Assembly (NCBI GenBank): GCA_902590775.1
Contig: CACIYC010000001.1
Location: forward strand, 1 to 64,000
Direction: 5' to 3'
DNA length: 64,000 nt
Origin: an uncultured Prochlorococcus sp.
Lineage (GTDB): Bacteria > Cyanobacteriota > Cyanobacteriia > PCC-6307 > Cyanobiaceae
Part shown: one piece after another, positions 16,903 through 25,168 of the stretch
How positions within the stretch are numbered: position 1 is the first letter of the stretch
How the letters are laid out: every line of letters begins with the position of its first letter
Position numbers and translations under genes: made by a program
Notes under the pieces: model-generated
Database searches by the model: none
What the model was told of the DNA's origin: nothing
The model's input: only the letters and a program-made list of their open reading frames with translations

Positions 16903-18177
16903 TTGACTGATTTTCAAACACTGCGAGGAATGGTTGATATTTTGCCATCTGAAACGGAGCGATGGCAAAGAATTGAGACTTTGGCAAGAAATCATTTTTC
17001 TCTCGCAGGAATTGATGAGATTAGGACTCCGCTTTTAGAAGGAACCGAACTTTTCAAAAGAGGGATTGGGGAAGGTACTGATGTTGTGGGAAAGGAAATG
17101 TATTGTTTTGTTGATCGAGGAGATAGGTCTTGTACCCTGAGACCAGAAGGCACTGCTTCAGTTGTTAGATCAGTAATTCAAAATGGACTTTTAAGTCAGG
17201 GACCACAGCGTCTTTGGTATGGAGGACCAATGTTTAGATATGAAAGACCGCAAGCTGGAAGGCAAAGACAGTTCCATCAGTTAGGTGTTGAATTTTTTGG
17301 ATTATCTTCTGCAAGAAGTGATGCAGAACTTATAAGTGTTGCATGGGATTTTTTAAAAGATATTGGACTTAATGGTTTAACACTTCAATTGAATAGTTTG
17401 GGGACATTAGAAGATAGAATTCACTATCGTATTAAGTTAGTCTCTTTTCTTGAGGAATTTACAGAATTATTAGATGAAAATTCCAAGAAACAATTAATAA
17501 AGAATCCTCTAAGAATTTTAGATAGCAAAAATAATGATGTCCAAAAGCTACTTGATAAGGCACCTACGATAGGAGATTCCTTAAGCAAAGAAAGCAAAGA
17601 AAGGTTTTGCCAATTACAACAAATTCTGAAGAGATTGGAAATTCCTTTTGTTATTAATCAGAAACTTGTAAGAGGTTTAGATTATTATTGTCAAACGGCA
17701 TTTGAAATTACTAGTGATCAATTAGGCGCTCAAGCGACTGTATGTGGCGGTGGTAGATATGATGACCTTGTTGAACAACTTGGGGGACCTCCTACTCCTT
17801 CAATAGGCTTTGCTATTGGTATGGAAAGGTTGATAATTCTTTTATCTGAAAAAACTTTTGATTCAAATATACCTAATGTTTATCTAGTAAACAAAGGCAA
17901 GGAAGCTGAGTTGGAAGCACTTTTTCTTGCAAGGAATTTAAGAGCTGCAAATATAAAAGTTGAATTAGATAACTCAGGGTCTTCATTTGGGAAACAATTC
18001 AAAAGAGCAAACAAATCAAAGGCTTCTTGGGCAATTGTAATAGGAGATGAGGAGATAATTAATGGTGAGATTAAAATAAAATCTCTTGACAAGTTATCAA
18101 ATAAGAAAGATGAACTTGTCTTTAATATGTCAGATATGCAGAATATTATTCAGTTTGTTAAACCATTTGATCATTAA
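16903..18177 (+). CDS. hisS: HisS, histidyl-tRNA synthetase
   Basis: Class II synthetase that charges tRNA-His. 424 aa. It starts TTG (16903) giving [17 protein letters not shown], the family N-terminus. Motif 2 is [16 protein letters not shown], the histidine loop is [14 protein letters not shown], and motif 3 is [14 protein letters not shown]. The C-terminal anticodon-binding domain follows from about residue 320. Two small genes follow closely on the same strand. Confidence 0.97.
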   Translation: MTDFQTLRGMVDILPSETERWQRIETLARNHFSLAGIDEIRTPLLEGTELFKRGIGEGTDVVGKEMYCFVDRGDRSCTLRPEGTASVVRSVIQNGLLSQGPQRLWYGGPMFRYERPQAGRQRQFHQLGVEFFGLSSARSDAELISVAWDFLKDIGLNGLTLQLNSLGTLEDRIHYRIKLVSFLEEFTELLDENSKKQLIKNPLRILDSKNNDVQKLLDKAPTIGDSLSKESKERFCQLQQILKRLEIPFVINQKLVRGLDYYCQTAFEITSDQLGAQATVCGGGRYDDLVEQLGGPPTPSIGFAIGMERLIILLSEKTFDSNIPNVYLVNKGKEAELEALFLARNLRAANIKVELDNSGSSFGKQFKRANKSKASWAIVIGDEEIINGEIKIKSLDKLSNKKDELVFNMSDMQNIIQFVKPFDH

Positions 18178-18198
18178 GCCTTAAATACTTGATTTATT

Positions 18199-18438
18199 AT
18201 GAAACCTTCTCTTCTAATTGTTTTTGTTATAATTATTATGCTATCTATTCTTTATATTTTTAATGTAAAGAAAAAAAGAAAATCTAAATTATCAATATAT
18301 AGTTGGATGAAAATGACTAAAAGCAGTCGAAAAATTTATGATCAGGAAGAGATATTAGCAACCTTAGAAAGGAAAAAACGACTAATTAATCTAACAAGAA
18401 AAGAATATATAAATTATAAGAAATCTAAGAATAATTAG
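18199..18438 (+). CDS. Small single-helix membrane protein, unknown
   Basis: 79 residues: an N-terminal membrane helix (LLIVFVIIIMLSILYIFNV, about 4-22) followed by a very basic Lys/Arg-rich helix-forming tail. Not recognised. It starts 21 nt after hisS and 11 nt before the next ORF, so it is probably on the hisS transcript. Confidence 0.6.
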   Translation: MKPSLLIVFVIIIMLSILYIFNVKKKRKSKLSIYSWMKMTKSSRKIYDQEEILATLERKKRLINLTRKEYINYKKSKNN

Positions 18439-18449
18439 TTATAGATTAA

Positions 18450-18803
18450 ATGCTAAATTGGCCACCTATTAAAGCCTGGACTAGTGTCAATCTTATCAAG
18501 GATTCTAGATATTTTGTGGCAATTAATTATGGTAAATATAAGGAAAGATTTTGGGTCAATATGGTTTCTGTATTGGATGGTAATATCTCTTTCTCTATTG
18601 ATTTTGAAGAACTAAATAATAGTAAAAACTGGATCCCAGGATGGATTGAATTTGAAAACGAAAACATAAAAAATGTCCGCAATATAGAATCCTTAAAGGC
18701 TGTAGATGGATTCCTTGGAAATGCTTGTCTGCATCCTTCCGATGACTCTGGTTTTTCTTTGGACTCAAAAGTAGATATAAACAGGCCTTGGTTCCCTTGC
18801 TGA
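18450..18803 (+). CDS. Conserved-looking hypothetical protein after hisS
   Basis: 117 residues, soluble, mixed beta/alpha character with many Trp (NWPPIKAWTSV, NWIPGWIEFE) and a C-terminal RPWFPC. Not recognised. ATG at 18450, 11 nt after the membrane ORF. Its codon use resembles the neighbours. A promoter-like sequence with a dyad follows it. Confidence 0.65.
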   Translation: MLNWPPIKAWTSVNLIKDSRYFVAINYGKYKERFWVNMVSVLDGNISFSIDFEELNNSKNWIPGWIEFENENIKNVRNIESLKAVDGFLGNACLHPSDDSGFSLDSKVDINRPWFPC

Positions 18804-18817
18804 AATAGACTCTTGAT

Positions 18818-18845
18818 TTGACATACATGTATTTCTACCTATTTT
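18818..18845 (+). promoter_or_regulatory. Sigma70-like promoter with internal palindrome
   Basis: TTGACA at 18818-18823 and TATTTT at 18840-18845 are 16 nt apart. Between them is ATACATGTAT (18823-18832), a perfect 10-bp palindrome that could be an operator. It would serve the HTH gene at 18915. Confidence 0.4.
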
Positions 18846-18914
18846 TACAGGTTGCCCCTTACTTGATTCTGAAAATTGCGCTAAGAAAGATTTGTTGAAC
18901 ATGCTTTTTTTTTA

Positions 18915-19154
18915 ATGTCTTCTAATCAGTGGTTATTAGAGGAAGAGGCTTCTAGAAAACTTGGAGTTAGTTCAAAAACCTTGCAGCATTGGAGAGAAAT
19001 AGGTTATTTGAAACCAGGGACTCACTGGAGAAGCGCACCTGGCCAGACTTCTATGCCATGGAAGCCAGATGTTATATATCATTTAAGTTGGTGCAAAGAA
19101 ATAATAGAATATTGGCGAAATAGAGATGCACCTTTGTCTGAAATGGCTGCATGA
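18915..19154 (+). CDS. MerR/AlpA-like helix-turn-helix small protein
   Basis: 79 residues. LLEEEASRKLGVSSKTLQHWREIGYLKPG is a winged helix-turn-helix segment of the MerR/excisionase type (about 7-35), followed by GTHWRSAPGQ and a Trp-rich C-terminal helix. It lacks the coiled-coil effector part of full MerR proteins, so it may be a DNA-bending or excisionase-like factor. A promoter with a palindrome lies upstream and could be its own target. Confidence 0.65.
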   Translation: MSSNQWLLEEEASRKLGVSSKTLQHWREIGYLKPGTHWRSAPGQTSMPWKPDVIYHLSWCKEIIEYWRNRDAPLSEMAA

Positions 19155-19378
19155 TATATGAGCCATTTGTATAGCTTGTAAATCATTATAATCTTTAAGA
19201 TATAGTACCTTCCATATAAAATTTTCTTATAAAAACCTTTTAGAATGAATAAGAGTTAAAAAATCTTTTACTTATTTTATTTATTCGAGAAAAACTTTTT
19301 CCTGAAAATGTTTTAAAATATATTTGCTAATAGCAATTAAAAATACAAGTCTTTAATTAATAAATTATGGATAATTTA

Positions 19379-19534
19379 TTATCCAGGAAAGCTCTCTGGT
19401 AGATCTGGTATAAATTTTTTAAAGAAGCCTATTAAAATCCATAGGATTACCAGATTTCCAAGCATAGCAAGAGCAAACCTAAGCCTCATATCTTTAACTA
19501 AAGGGAGAATGACTTCCCATAATTTAAGAAACAT
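19379..19534 (-). CDS. 51-aa single-helix membrane protein, unknown
   Basis: Missed by the ORF track. ATG at 19534 with an AAGAAGA purine stretch upstream. The product starts MFLKLWEVILPLVKDMRL and has one hydrophobic helix (FALAMLGNLVILWILIGFF, about 20-38), ending PDLPESFPG. Codons look native. The last codons and stop form a TGGATAAT/ATTATCCA hairpin. It lies alone between the HTH gene and pcb. It may be a conserved thylakoid or inner-membrane peptide, but I cannot name it. Confidence 0.6.
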   Translation of the reverse strand: MFLKLWEVILPLVKDMRLRFALAMLGNLVILWILIGFFKKFIPDLPESFPG

Positions 19535-19812
19535 TCTTCTTTACTCGTGCATGACTTGATAAATACATTAAAGCATTTGGATCTTTTAAGCCTCGTTTTT
19601 TATAGAAGCTTTACCAATTCCTTTGCTAATGGGGTTGTTTTTTTTATATAGTTAAATGCCCGAAACGCAGCCAATTTCCTTGTGGTTAGAGGATTTTATA
19701 ACTATTTTGATAGCTTGAAAGACTTACACTATGTAAAAGGTATTGGTTTTACCCCCATTCTATTCTCGTTTTTAGATAGGGTTTCAGCGCTTTCCCACCT
19801 TCGTGCAATCTA
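19535..19812 (+). promoter_or_regulatory. pcb upstream region with candidate promoter
   Basis: No gene seen on the + strand here. TTGATA (19707-19712), a 17-nt spacer and TATGTA (19730-19735) form a plausible sigma70-type promoter about 75 nt before the pcb ATG, leaving an untranslated leader. The leader lacks a clear Shine-Dalgarno sequence. The divergent 51-aa gene must be transcribed from the left part of this stretch. 19155-19378, to the left of that gene, shows only AT-rich sequence. Confidence 0.4.
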
Positions 19813-20868
19813 ATGCAGACCTATGGAAATACAGACGTCACCTACGGGTGGTGGGCTGGTAATTCAGGGGTCACCAATCGTTCAGGAAAATTTATAGCAG
19901 CTCACGCCGCTCATACCGGTTTGATTGCTTTCTGGGCTGGTGCCTTCACACTTTTTGAATTAGCTCGTTTTGATCCTTCTGTCCCTATGGGACATCAGCC
20001 GCTAATTGCTCTACCTCATTTGGCTACTCTTGGTATTGGCTTTGATGAAACTGGAGCATTTGTCGGAGGAACAGCAGTTACATCAATAGCAATTGTTCAC
20101 TTGATCCTTTCCATGGTTTATGGAGCGGGTGGTCTTTTACACTCACTCTTTTTCCCTGGAGATATGCAGGACTCAGAGTTACCTCAAGCAAGAAAATTCA
20201 AGCTCGAATGGGACAACCCTGATAACCAAACTTTTATTTTGGGTCATCACCTTATATTCCTAGGTGTTGCCAATATTCAGTTTGTTGAATGGGCAAGAAT
20301 ACATGGTATATGGGATGCAGCAGCAGGCTCCATCCGTCAGGTTGAGTACAACCTAAACCTTTCTTCTATTTGGAATCACCAATTTGATTTTCTTTCAATT
20401 AATAGCTTGGAAGATGTAATGGGAGGCCATGCATTCTTGGCTTTCTTTATGATTACAGGTGGCGCATTCCATATTGCTACTAAGCAAGTTGGCGAATACA
20501 CCAAATTCAAAGGATCTGGATTGTTATCTGCAGAAGCTGTACTTTCCTGGTCTCTTGCTGGAATTGGTTGGATGGCAATTGTTGCAGCTTTCTGGTGTGC
20601 GACAAATACAACCGTTTATCCAGTTGACTTTTTTGGAGAGACTTTGGACCTTAAATTTGGAATTGCTCCTTATTGGGTAGATACAGCTGACTTAGATCTT
20701 GGAGTACATACTTCAAGGGCTTGGTTAACTAATGTCCATTATTACCTTGGCTTCTTTTATATCCAAGGTCATCTTTGGCATGCATTGCGTGCAATGGGCT
20801 TTGACTTCAAGAGAGTAGGTAACGCTATTACTAACATTGATAGTGCAACAGTCTCCTTGAATGATTGA
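19813..20868 (+). CDS. pcb: Pcb, chlorophyll a2/b2-binding antenna protein
   Basis: Six-helix antenna protein of the CP43/IsiA superfamily that binds divinyl chlorophylls in thylakoids around PSI or PSII. This family identifies the organism as a chlorophyll-b cyanobacterium. 351 aa, starting MQTYGNTDVTYGWWAGN. His residues in membrane segments (FIAAHAAHTG, FILGHHLIFLG, VHYYLGFFYIQGHLWHALRA) are chlorophyll ligands. The large lumenal loop of CP43 is absent, as expected. Which paralogue (PcbA to PcbH) it is cannot be told. It has its own promoter and terminator, so it is monocistronic. Confidence 0.96.
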   Translation: MQTYGNTDVTYGWWAGNSGVTNRSGKFIAAHAAHTGLIAFWAGAFTLFELARFDPSVPMGHQPLIALPHLATLGIGFDETGAFVGGTAVTSIAIVHLILSMVYGAGGLLHSLFFPGDMQDSELPQARKFKLEWDNPDNQTFILGHHLIFLGVANIQFVEWARIHGIWDAAAGSIRQVEYNLNLSSIWNHQFDFLSINSLEDVMGGHAFLAFFMITGGAFHIATKQVGEYTKFKGSGLLSAEAVLSWSLAGIGWMAIVAAFWCATNTTVYPVDFFGETLDLKFGIAPYWVDTADLDLGVHTSRAWLTNVHYYLGFFYIQGHLWHALRAMGFDFKRVGNAITNIDSATVSLND

Positions 20869-20915
20869 TAGTTGTTCTATTTTCTCTAAACTAACTTTTG
20901 TATAGAGAAATAGAT

Positions 20916-20963
20916 TAAATATAAAAAAGGCTCACCTTTTTAGGTGAGCCTTTTTTATATTTA
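20916..20963 (+). terminator. Very strong Rho-independent terminator after pcb
   Basis: A 21-bp perfect inverted repeat with a 6-nt loop. The core AAGGCTCACC/GGTGAGCCTT is flanked by A6 and T6, so it works in both directions. A weaker TTTCTCTA/TAGAGAAA dyad (20881-20910) precedes it. It insulates pcb from the gltS-like gene. Confidence 0.93.
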
Positions 20964-21028
20964 GTATTATTAGAAAAAATTTAGAAAATCTTCCTTATTT
21001 CTAAGTTGAAAATTTGTGAATTAGCAAT

Positions 21029-22411
21029 ATGAAAACCCTACAGAATACTTTTGAAAATATAATCTTTTTTGATTCACCTTCTAAGTTATTTATTGCTTTT
21101 GGATTTCTTGGAGTTTTAGCGATACTCTTAGTAGTTGGGAGAAGATTTGATTCTGCATTACGGCTTGAGAGATTAGGTATTCCTATCTCTATCCTTTTTG
21201 GGACATTTGCTCTTTTGATAGGACCTCATGGATCAATTCATATTTTGCCAGAAACAATTACTGATATTTGGCTAGGATTTCCTACTCCTTTGCTGACTAT
21301 AGTTTTTGCAACTTTGATGATTGGGAGGCCAATTCCAAGAGGTAATGGTTTATGGGGTTTAGTTGCTTCTCAAAGCTTATTGGGACTTCTCTTGGGTTTT
21401 GGTCAGTATTTAGTAGGAGGCTTAGCTGTATTACTTGTTCTTATCCCTTTCTTTAATGTTGATCCTTTGATGGGGTGCCTTATAGAAGTTGGCTTTGAAG
21501 GTGGCCATGGAGCAGCCTCTGTAATGGGAAAGAGTTTTGACCATATAGGTTTCTCTGAGGGATTAGACCTTGGCTTGGCTATGGCAACAGTAGGACTTTT
21601 GGCTTCGACTTTGTTAGGTAGTCTTTTAGTTATTATTGGTAGGATTTTTGGATGGATAACTCCTGATGAAAGTAAGACTGAGCAAGAAGTCTTTATAGAT
21701 AATCAGATTTCGATAATTGAACAATTCAAGCTATTGATGATAAATCTTGGCTTTGTTGGTTTAGCAGTTCTTTTTGGTGTCACAACGCTTTATTTCTTAA
21801 GAGTCTTAGTAAGTTTTATAGGAGGTATTCCTTCTGAAGTACTATCTGTTTTCCCTGTTTTTCCACTAGCGTTACTAGGATCACTTCTTATTAGACTCTT
21901 ATTAGAAAGACTTGATAAAACAGAATTCGTTTCTGAGATTTTGCAGCGTGAAATTGGAATCTTATCCACTGATCTTCTTATTGTAACTGCAATGGCTGGT
22001 CTTGATTTACCTATTTTGCTTAAAGATTGGGCAGCTCTTTCAATTCTTGCTTTAGGTGGATTGTTTTGGAACCTTTTTGGCATGTTCCTATTTGCAAAAA
22101 TTTTATTTAGAAAACATTGGTTTGAGAGATCAATTATTGAATTTGGAAATGCAACTGGAGTTGCGGCAAGTGGAATATTGCTTTTAAGACTTGCTGATCC
22201 AAGAGATCAAACAAATACATTGCCAATTTTTTCTATTAAACAGTTGTTTTTGCAGCCTTTCCTTTCAGGTGGCTTGATAACAGTTATTGCTCCACTGTCT
22301 ATAGTCAACTTTGGATTGGTTGGATGGACTGAAATATGTGGTGTCTTAACTGTTTTATTTATTCTTCTTGCAGTATTTATGCAATTTAAAGTTGCTGATG
22401 ATGTTCTTTAA
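21029..22411 (+). CDS. GltS-like sodium/glutamate symporter
   Basis: 460-residue membrane protein with about twelve helices in two halves. EVGFEGGHGAASVMGKSF (about 152-169) corresponds to the GGHGT signature loop of GltS sodium/glutamate carriers, and a second re-entrant region is NATGVAASGILLLR. It likely imports an amino or carboxylic acid with sodium. Length is a little above E. coli GltS (401). It begins after the pcb terminator and appears monocistronic. Confidence 0.85.
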   Translation: MKTLQNTFENIIFFDSPSKLFIAFGFLGVLAILLVVGRRFDSALRLERLGIPISILFGTFALLIGPHGSIHILPETITDIWLGFPTPLLTIVFATLMIGRPIPRGNGLWGLVASQSLLGLLLGFGQYLVGGLAVLLVLIPFFNVDPLMGCLIEVGFEGGHGAASVMGKSFDHIGFSEGLDLGLAMATVGLLASTLLGSLLVIIGRIFGWITPDESKTEQEVFIDNQISIIEQFKLLMINLGFVGLAVLFGVTTLYFLRVLVSFIGGIPSEVLSVFPVFPLALLGSLLIRLLLERLDKTEFVSEILQREIGILSTDLLIVTAMAGLDLPILLKDWAALSILALGGLFWNLFGMFLFAKILFRKHWFERSIIEFGNATGVAASGILLLRLADPRDQTNTLPIFSIKQLFLQPFLSGGLITVIAPLSIVNFGLVGWTEICGVLTVLFILLAVFMQFKVADDVL

Positions 22412-22472
22412 GCGGTTATGTTCTGCAGCTAATATAATAATAGCCTTTGATTGTAATTAAGGTATTGCTATT

Positions 22473-22730
22473 ATGAGATCTTCAGATTTTAAGGATATTC
22501 CACCTCAAGAGTCCAGAGAAAAATGGTTTAAGAGTCATCTTTTATCGAGGGAAGTAGAACTTAAAGAGTTATATGAGATGCCGCAACAAGATTTAGACTT
22601 ATTGATGGCTGAAACTGCTGAATTAAGAAGTGACTTGGGGAATAGAGAAAGAAATATTGGTAAATTTTGCACAGCTGGTTATTTCTTGGAATTAGCTAGA
22701 ATTATTGATAAAAGAAGAATAGAGAGTTGA
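22473..22730 (+). CDS. Hypothetical helical protein
   Basis: 85 residues, soluble, charged and helical (SREVELKELYEMPQQDLDLLMAETAELRSDLG). Not recognised; resembles other small picocyanobacterial proteins in size and composition. ATG at 22473, 61 nt after the GltS-like gene; convergent with the GST gene, 5 nt apart. Confidence 0.65.
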   Translation: MRSSDFKDIPPQESREKWFKSHLLSREVELKELYEMPQQDLDLLMAETAELRSDLGNRERNIGKFCTAGYFLELARIIDKRRIES

Positions 22731-22735
22731 TAAAA

Positions 22736-23410
22736 TTATGGGAAGAATATATCTTTTGAATCGTCTGATTTCCAAAAGTTATTTTTTTTCATTAATTTAG
22801 TAAATAGATTATGATTTAAATAATAATCTAACCATTTCTTTATATAGAAAAAATCTGAATCATTATCAAATCTAATAGGATCGATAGAACGATATTGACG
22901 AACAAAAGGCCATATACTCCAATCTGCAATTGTTTCATTATTTGAAAAAAGCCAATATTTATATTTATCTTTTTCTGAGTTATCTTTTATTAATTGATTC
23001 CATCCTATTAAAATATCCCTAGATTCTTTCTTATGTTCTTCAATATTAATCCCATCATATCTATTCGGATACTTGCATCTATCTAAATGATACTTGAAAT
23101 GATTGTCATTTTGAATTATTAGGTTTTTAATAAATATTTTTTGTTTTTTATTTAATAAATTTAATTTACCTGTTGAATTTTTATGATTAATAGCCCAATA
23201 GATGATATCTAAACTTTCATCAATGATTTCACCGTTTGGTTTTATTAAAATAGGCACTGTATTCTTAGAAGATGCTTGTTTAAGTTCTATAGGTTTATTC
23301 TTGAGGTCTACTTCTCTTAAAATAACTTTTAAGCCACAATTCAATATTGCCCATCTTGCTCTTATCGCATATGGACACCTTCTGAAAGAGAAAAGAACAC
23401 ACAGATCCAT
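22736..23410 (-). CDS. Glutathione S-transferase family protein
   Basis: 224 residues with an N-terminal thioredoxin-fold: VLFSFRRCPYAIRARWAIL (about 5-23) places a CPYA active-site motif of glutaredoxin/omega-type GSTs. KNTVPILIKPNGEIIDES is the cis-proline and Glu-Ser glutathione-binding segment. The C-terminal helical domain is AT-rich and divergent. It probably handles thiol redox or conjugation. Monocistronic, divergent from the GIY-YIG-like gene. Confidence 0.88.
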   Translation of the reverse strand: MDLCVLFSFRRCPYAIRARWAILNCGLKVILREVDLKNKPIELKQASSKNTVPILIKPNGEIIDESLDIIYWAINHKNSTGKLNLLNKKQKIFIKNLIIQNDNHFKYHLDRCKYPNRYDGINIEEHKKESRDILIGWNQLIKDNSEKDKYKYWLFSNNETIADWSIWPFVRQYRSIDPIRFDNDSDFFYIKKWLDYYLNHNLFTKLMKKNNFWKSDDSKDIFFP

Positions 23411-23530
23411 CCTAACTGTTCATTTAAATTCATATTATTTCAATTGACTTACTTGTTTGGCCAATTATAATTAATATATATTTTAAAATCTTGAAAGCCT
23501 TATCAAGGCAAACCTTTACATTTACCTATC

Positions 23531-24079
23531 ATGACAGGGAATGTTTTTTTTGTTAAGAAGGATGGATTATACCTAATTGGAAGAGCTAGGAATATACAAA
23601 AACAAATGAGAAAGGTTAAGCCTGATGAAATAATAGCTATATTAGAAACAGATTATCCTTTAGCTTTTGAAGCAAGACTTTTGAGAAGATATAGAAATCA
23701 TAGATTACCTGAATCTTGCTATTTTAAATTCACTGAAAAAGAGGCATTGTTATGCAAAAATGAATTCGGAATTAAAGGTAATCTTCCTAGAACTTTGGGA
23801 GAAGAGTTCTTTATAGCTCTTACAGCTTCTGTGATTATACTTTTTTCATCAACTGCTATTTTGTTTAAATTAAGTTTTTTACCGTCATTTGTTATCTGCC
23901 TAAGTTTATTTTTTTCTTCATTCCCAATGTTGCTATTATTTTTTCTTGGAGATTTCGGCGGTTATAATTGCAGTGACTTAAACCTCTTCTATTCATGGTT
24001 TAATAGAATAAGAGCATTGATTGTAGCAATCCTTCTTTTATCTTTATCTTTTTTTATCTGGAAAAGCTATCTTTTCTGA
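23531..24079 (+). CDS. GIY-YIG-like domain fused to membrane helices
   Basis: 182 residues. Residues 1-68 resemble the T5orf172/Mug113 branch of GIY-YIG nucleases: NVFFVKKDGLYLIGRARN corresponds to the two GIY and YIG strands, followed by an Arg-rich helix and AFEARLLRRYRNHRLPES with the conserved Glu. The first GIY tyrosine is replaced by Phe, so activity is uncertain. From about residue 95 there are three hydrophobic segments. A membrane-anchored member of this family is unusual. Not recognised as a named gene. Confidence 0.6.
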   Translation: MTGNVFFVKKDGLYLIGRARNIQKQMRKVKPDEIIAILETDYPLAFEARLLRRYRNHRLPESCYFKFTEKEALLCKNEFGIKGNLPRTLGEEFFIALTASVIILFSSTAILFKLSFLPSFVICLSLFFSSFPMLLLFFLGDFGGYNCSDLNLFYSWFNRIRALIVAILLLSLSFFIWKSYLF

Positions 24080-24177
24080 TATTAATGTAAATTATTAATA
24101 CTAACGATTAATTTTATATTGCTTGTTATTTATTTGCACAGATGATAGGAATACATTGAATTTATTATTTTTTAGCT

Positions 24178-24435
24178 ATGAATTATACTCCTTATCTAAA
24201 GTTATTTGAACCTCTAAAAGATCAGCTTTCTGGGGTCTACTCAACAGCTACACTTATTATTTCTATAATACTTATACTCTGGGTTTTGAATTTTGTTGTT
24301 GGGTTGATATCAAGAATTTTCTCTATTGGTAAATCTGTTGGCACATTTTATAGGAGTTTTGTGCATAGGTACCTTCGTATCTTTATTTATAGTTTCCTTA
24401 ATTTATTTTCTCGTAAGAATAACATTAAGACTTGA
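24178..24435 (+). CDS. Small membrane protein, unknown
   Basis: 85 residues with one or two hydrophobic segments (TATLIISIILILWVLNFVVG, about 23-42) and a basic, aromatic C-terminal half (RSFVHRYLRIFIY, then SRKNNIKT). Not recognised. ATG at 24178, about 100 nt after the GIY-YIG-like gene and convergent with the SDR gene, 13 nt apart. Confidence 0.6.
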   Translation: MNYTPYLKLFEPLKDQLSGVYSTATLIISIILILWVLNFVVGLISRIFSIGKSVGTFYRSFVHRYLRIFIYSFLNLFSRKNNIKT

Positions 24436-24448
24436 TGTAACCTATAAA

Positions 24449-25168
24449 TTAACTCTCTAGATTACAGTTAATTGGGATATCAAATGGTATGCAGCTATTA
24501 GGTAGTTCTAAAACCTTTGATACAATTTGAGCTATATCTTCTGGTTGAGTCATATCTTTTTTCTTCAAGCTATTTATTGAGCTTGCCATATCAGTGTTAA
24601 CCCAGCTTGGTGAAATAGTTGTCACTCTTATACCTTCATCCCATCCTTCATTCCTAATGGTTTGACTTAATCCCATTAAAGCAAATTTTGTTGCACTGTA
24701 ACCAGCAAGTTTACCTTTGGACCTTTTTCCGCTCATAGAAACAAGCATTATAATCCTTGAATTTTTACTTTTGCACAAGTATTTCCATGAAGCCCTTGTA
24801 AGCATCCAAGGTCCTAAAACATTAACTTTCCATAATTCATCAATATCTTTTTCTTCGCCTTCTTTAAAATTTAAACCTGTTCTTTTGAATATACCTGCGC
24901 AGTGGATTAATGTATTGATTTCTCCAAAATATTTATATGTATTCTCAACCCATTTTTTTGCATCAAGATGGCTTTTAGCATCATATTTATTTATTAATAT
25001 ATTCTCATTACTTTTTATTTTTAAATCAAATGCAGATTTTTTAAATTTCTCTTTATCTCTTAATCCAATGCTAATATTATGTCCATCTTTTAAAATCTGC
25101 TTTGCAATACATTTTCCTATACCTCTAGATGCACCACTAATTAAAACTGTTCGATCTTGGTTATACAT
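24449..25168 (-). CDS. Short-chain dehydrogenase overlapping lycopene cyclase
   Basis: 239-residue classical SDR. VLISGASRGIGKCIAKQIL is the NAD(P)-binding TGxxxGIG motif (about 8-26), HCAGIFKRTG the NAG-type motif, and SMSGKRSKGKLAGYSATKFAL holds the catalytic Ser-Tyr-xxx-Lys. The substrate is unknown. Its start overlaps the end of the lycopene cyclase gene by 8 nt, so it is probably translated with it; a role in pigment or terpenoid metabolism is a guess from context. Confidence 0.9.
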   Translation of the reverse strand: MYNQDRTVLISGASRGIGKCIAKQILKDGHNISIGLRDKEKFKKSAFDLKIKSNENILINKYDAKSHLDAKKWVENTYKYFGEINTLIHCAGIFKRTGLNFKEGEEKDIDELWKVNVLGPWMLTRASWKYLCKSKNSRIIMLVSMSGKRSKGKLAGYSATKFALMGLSQTIRNEGWDEGIRVTTISPSWVNTDMASSINSLKKKDMTQPEDIAQIVSKVLELPNSCIPFDIPINCNLES

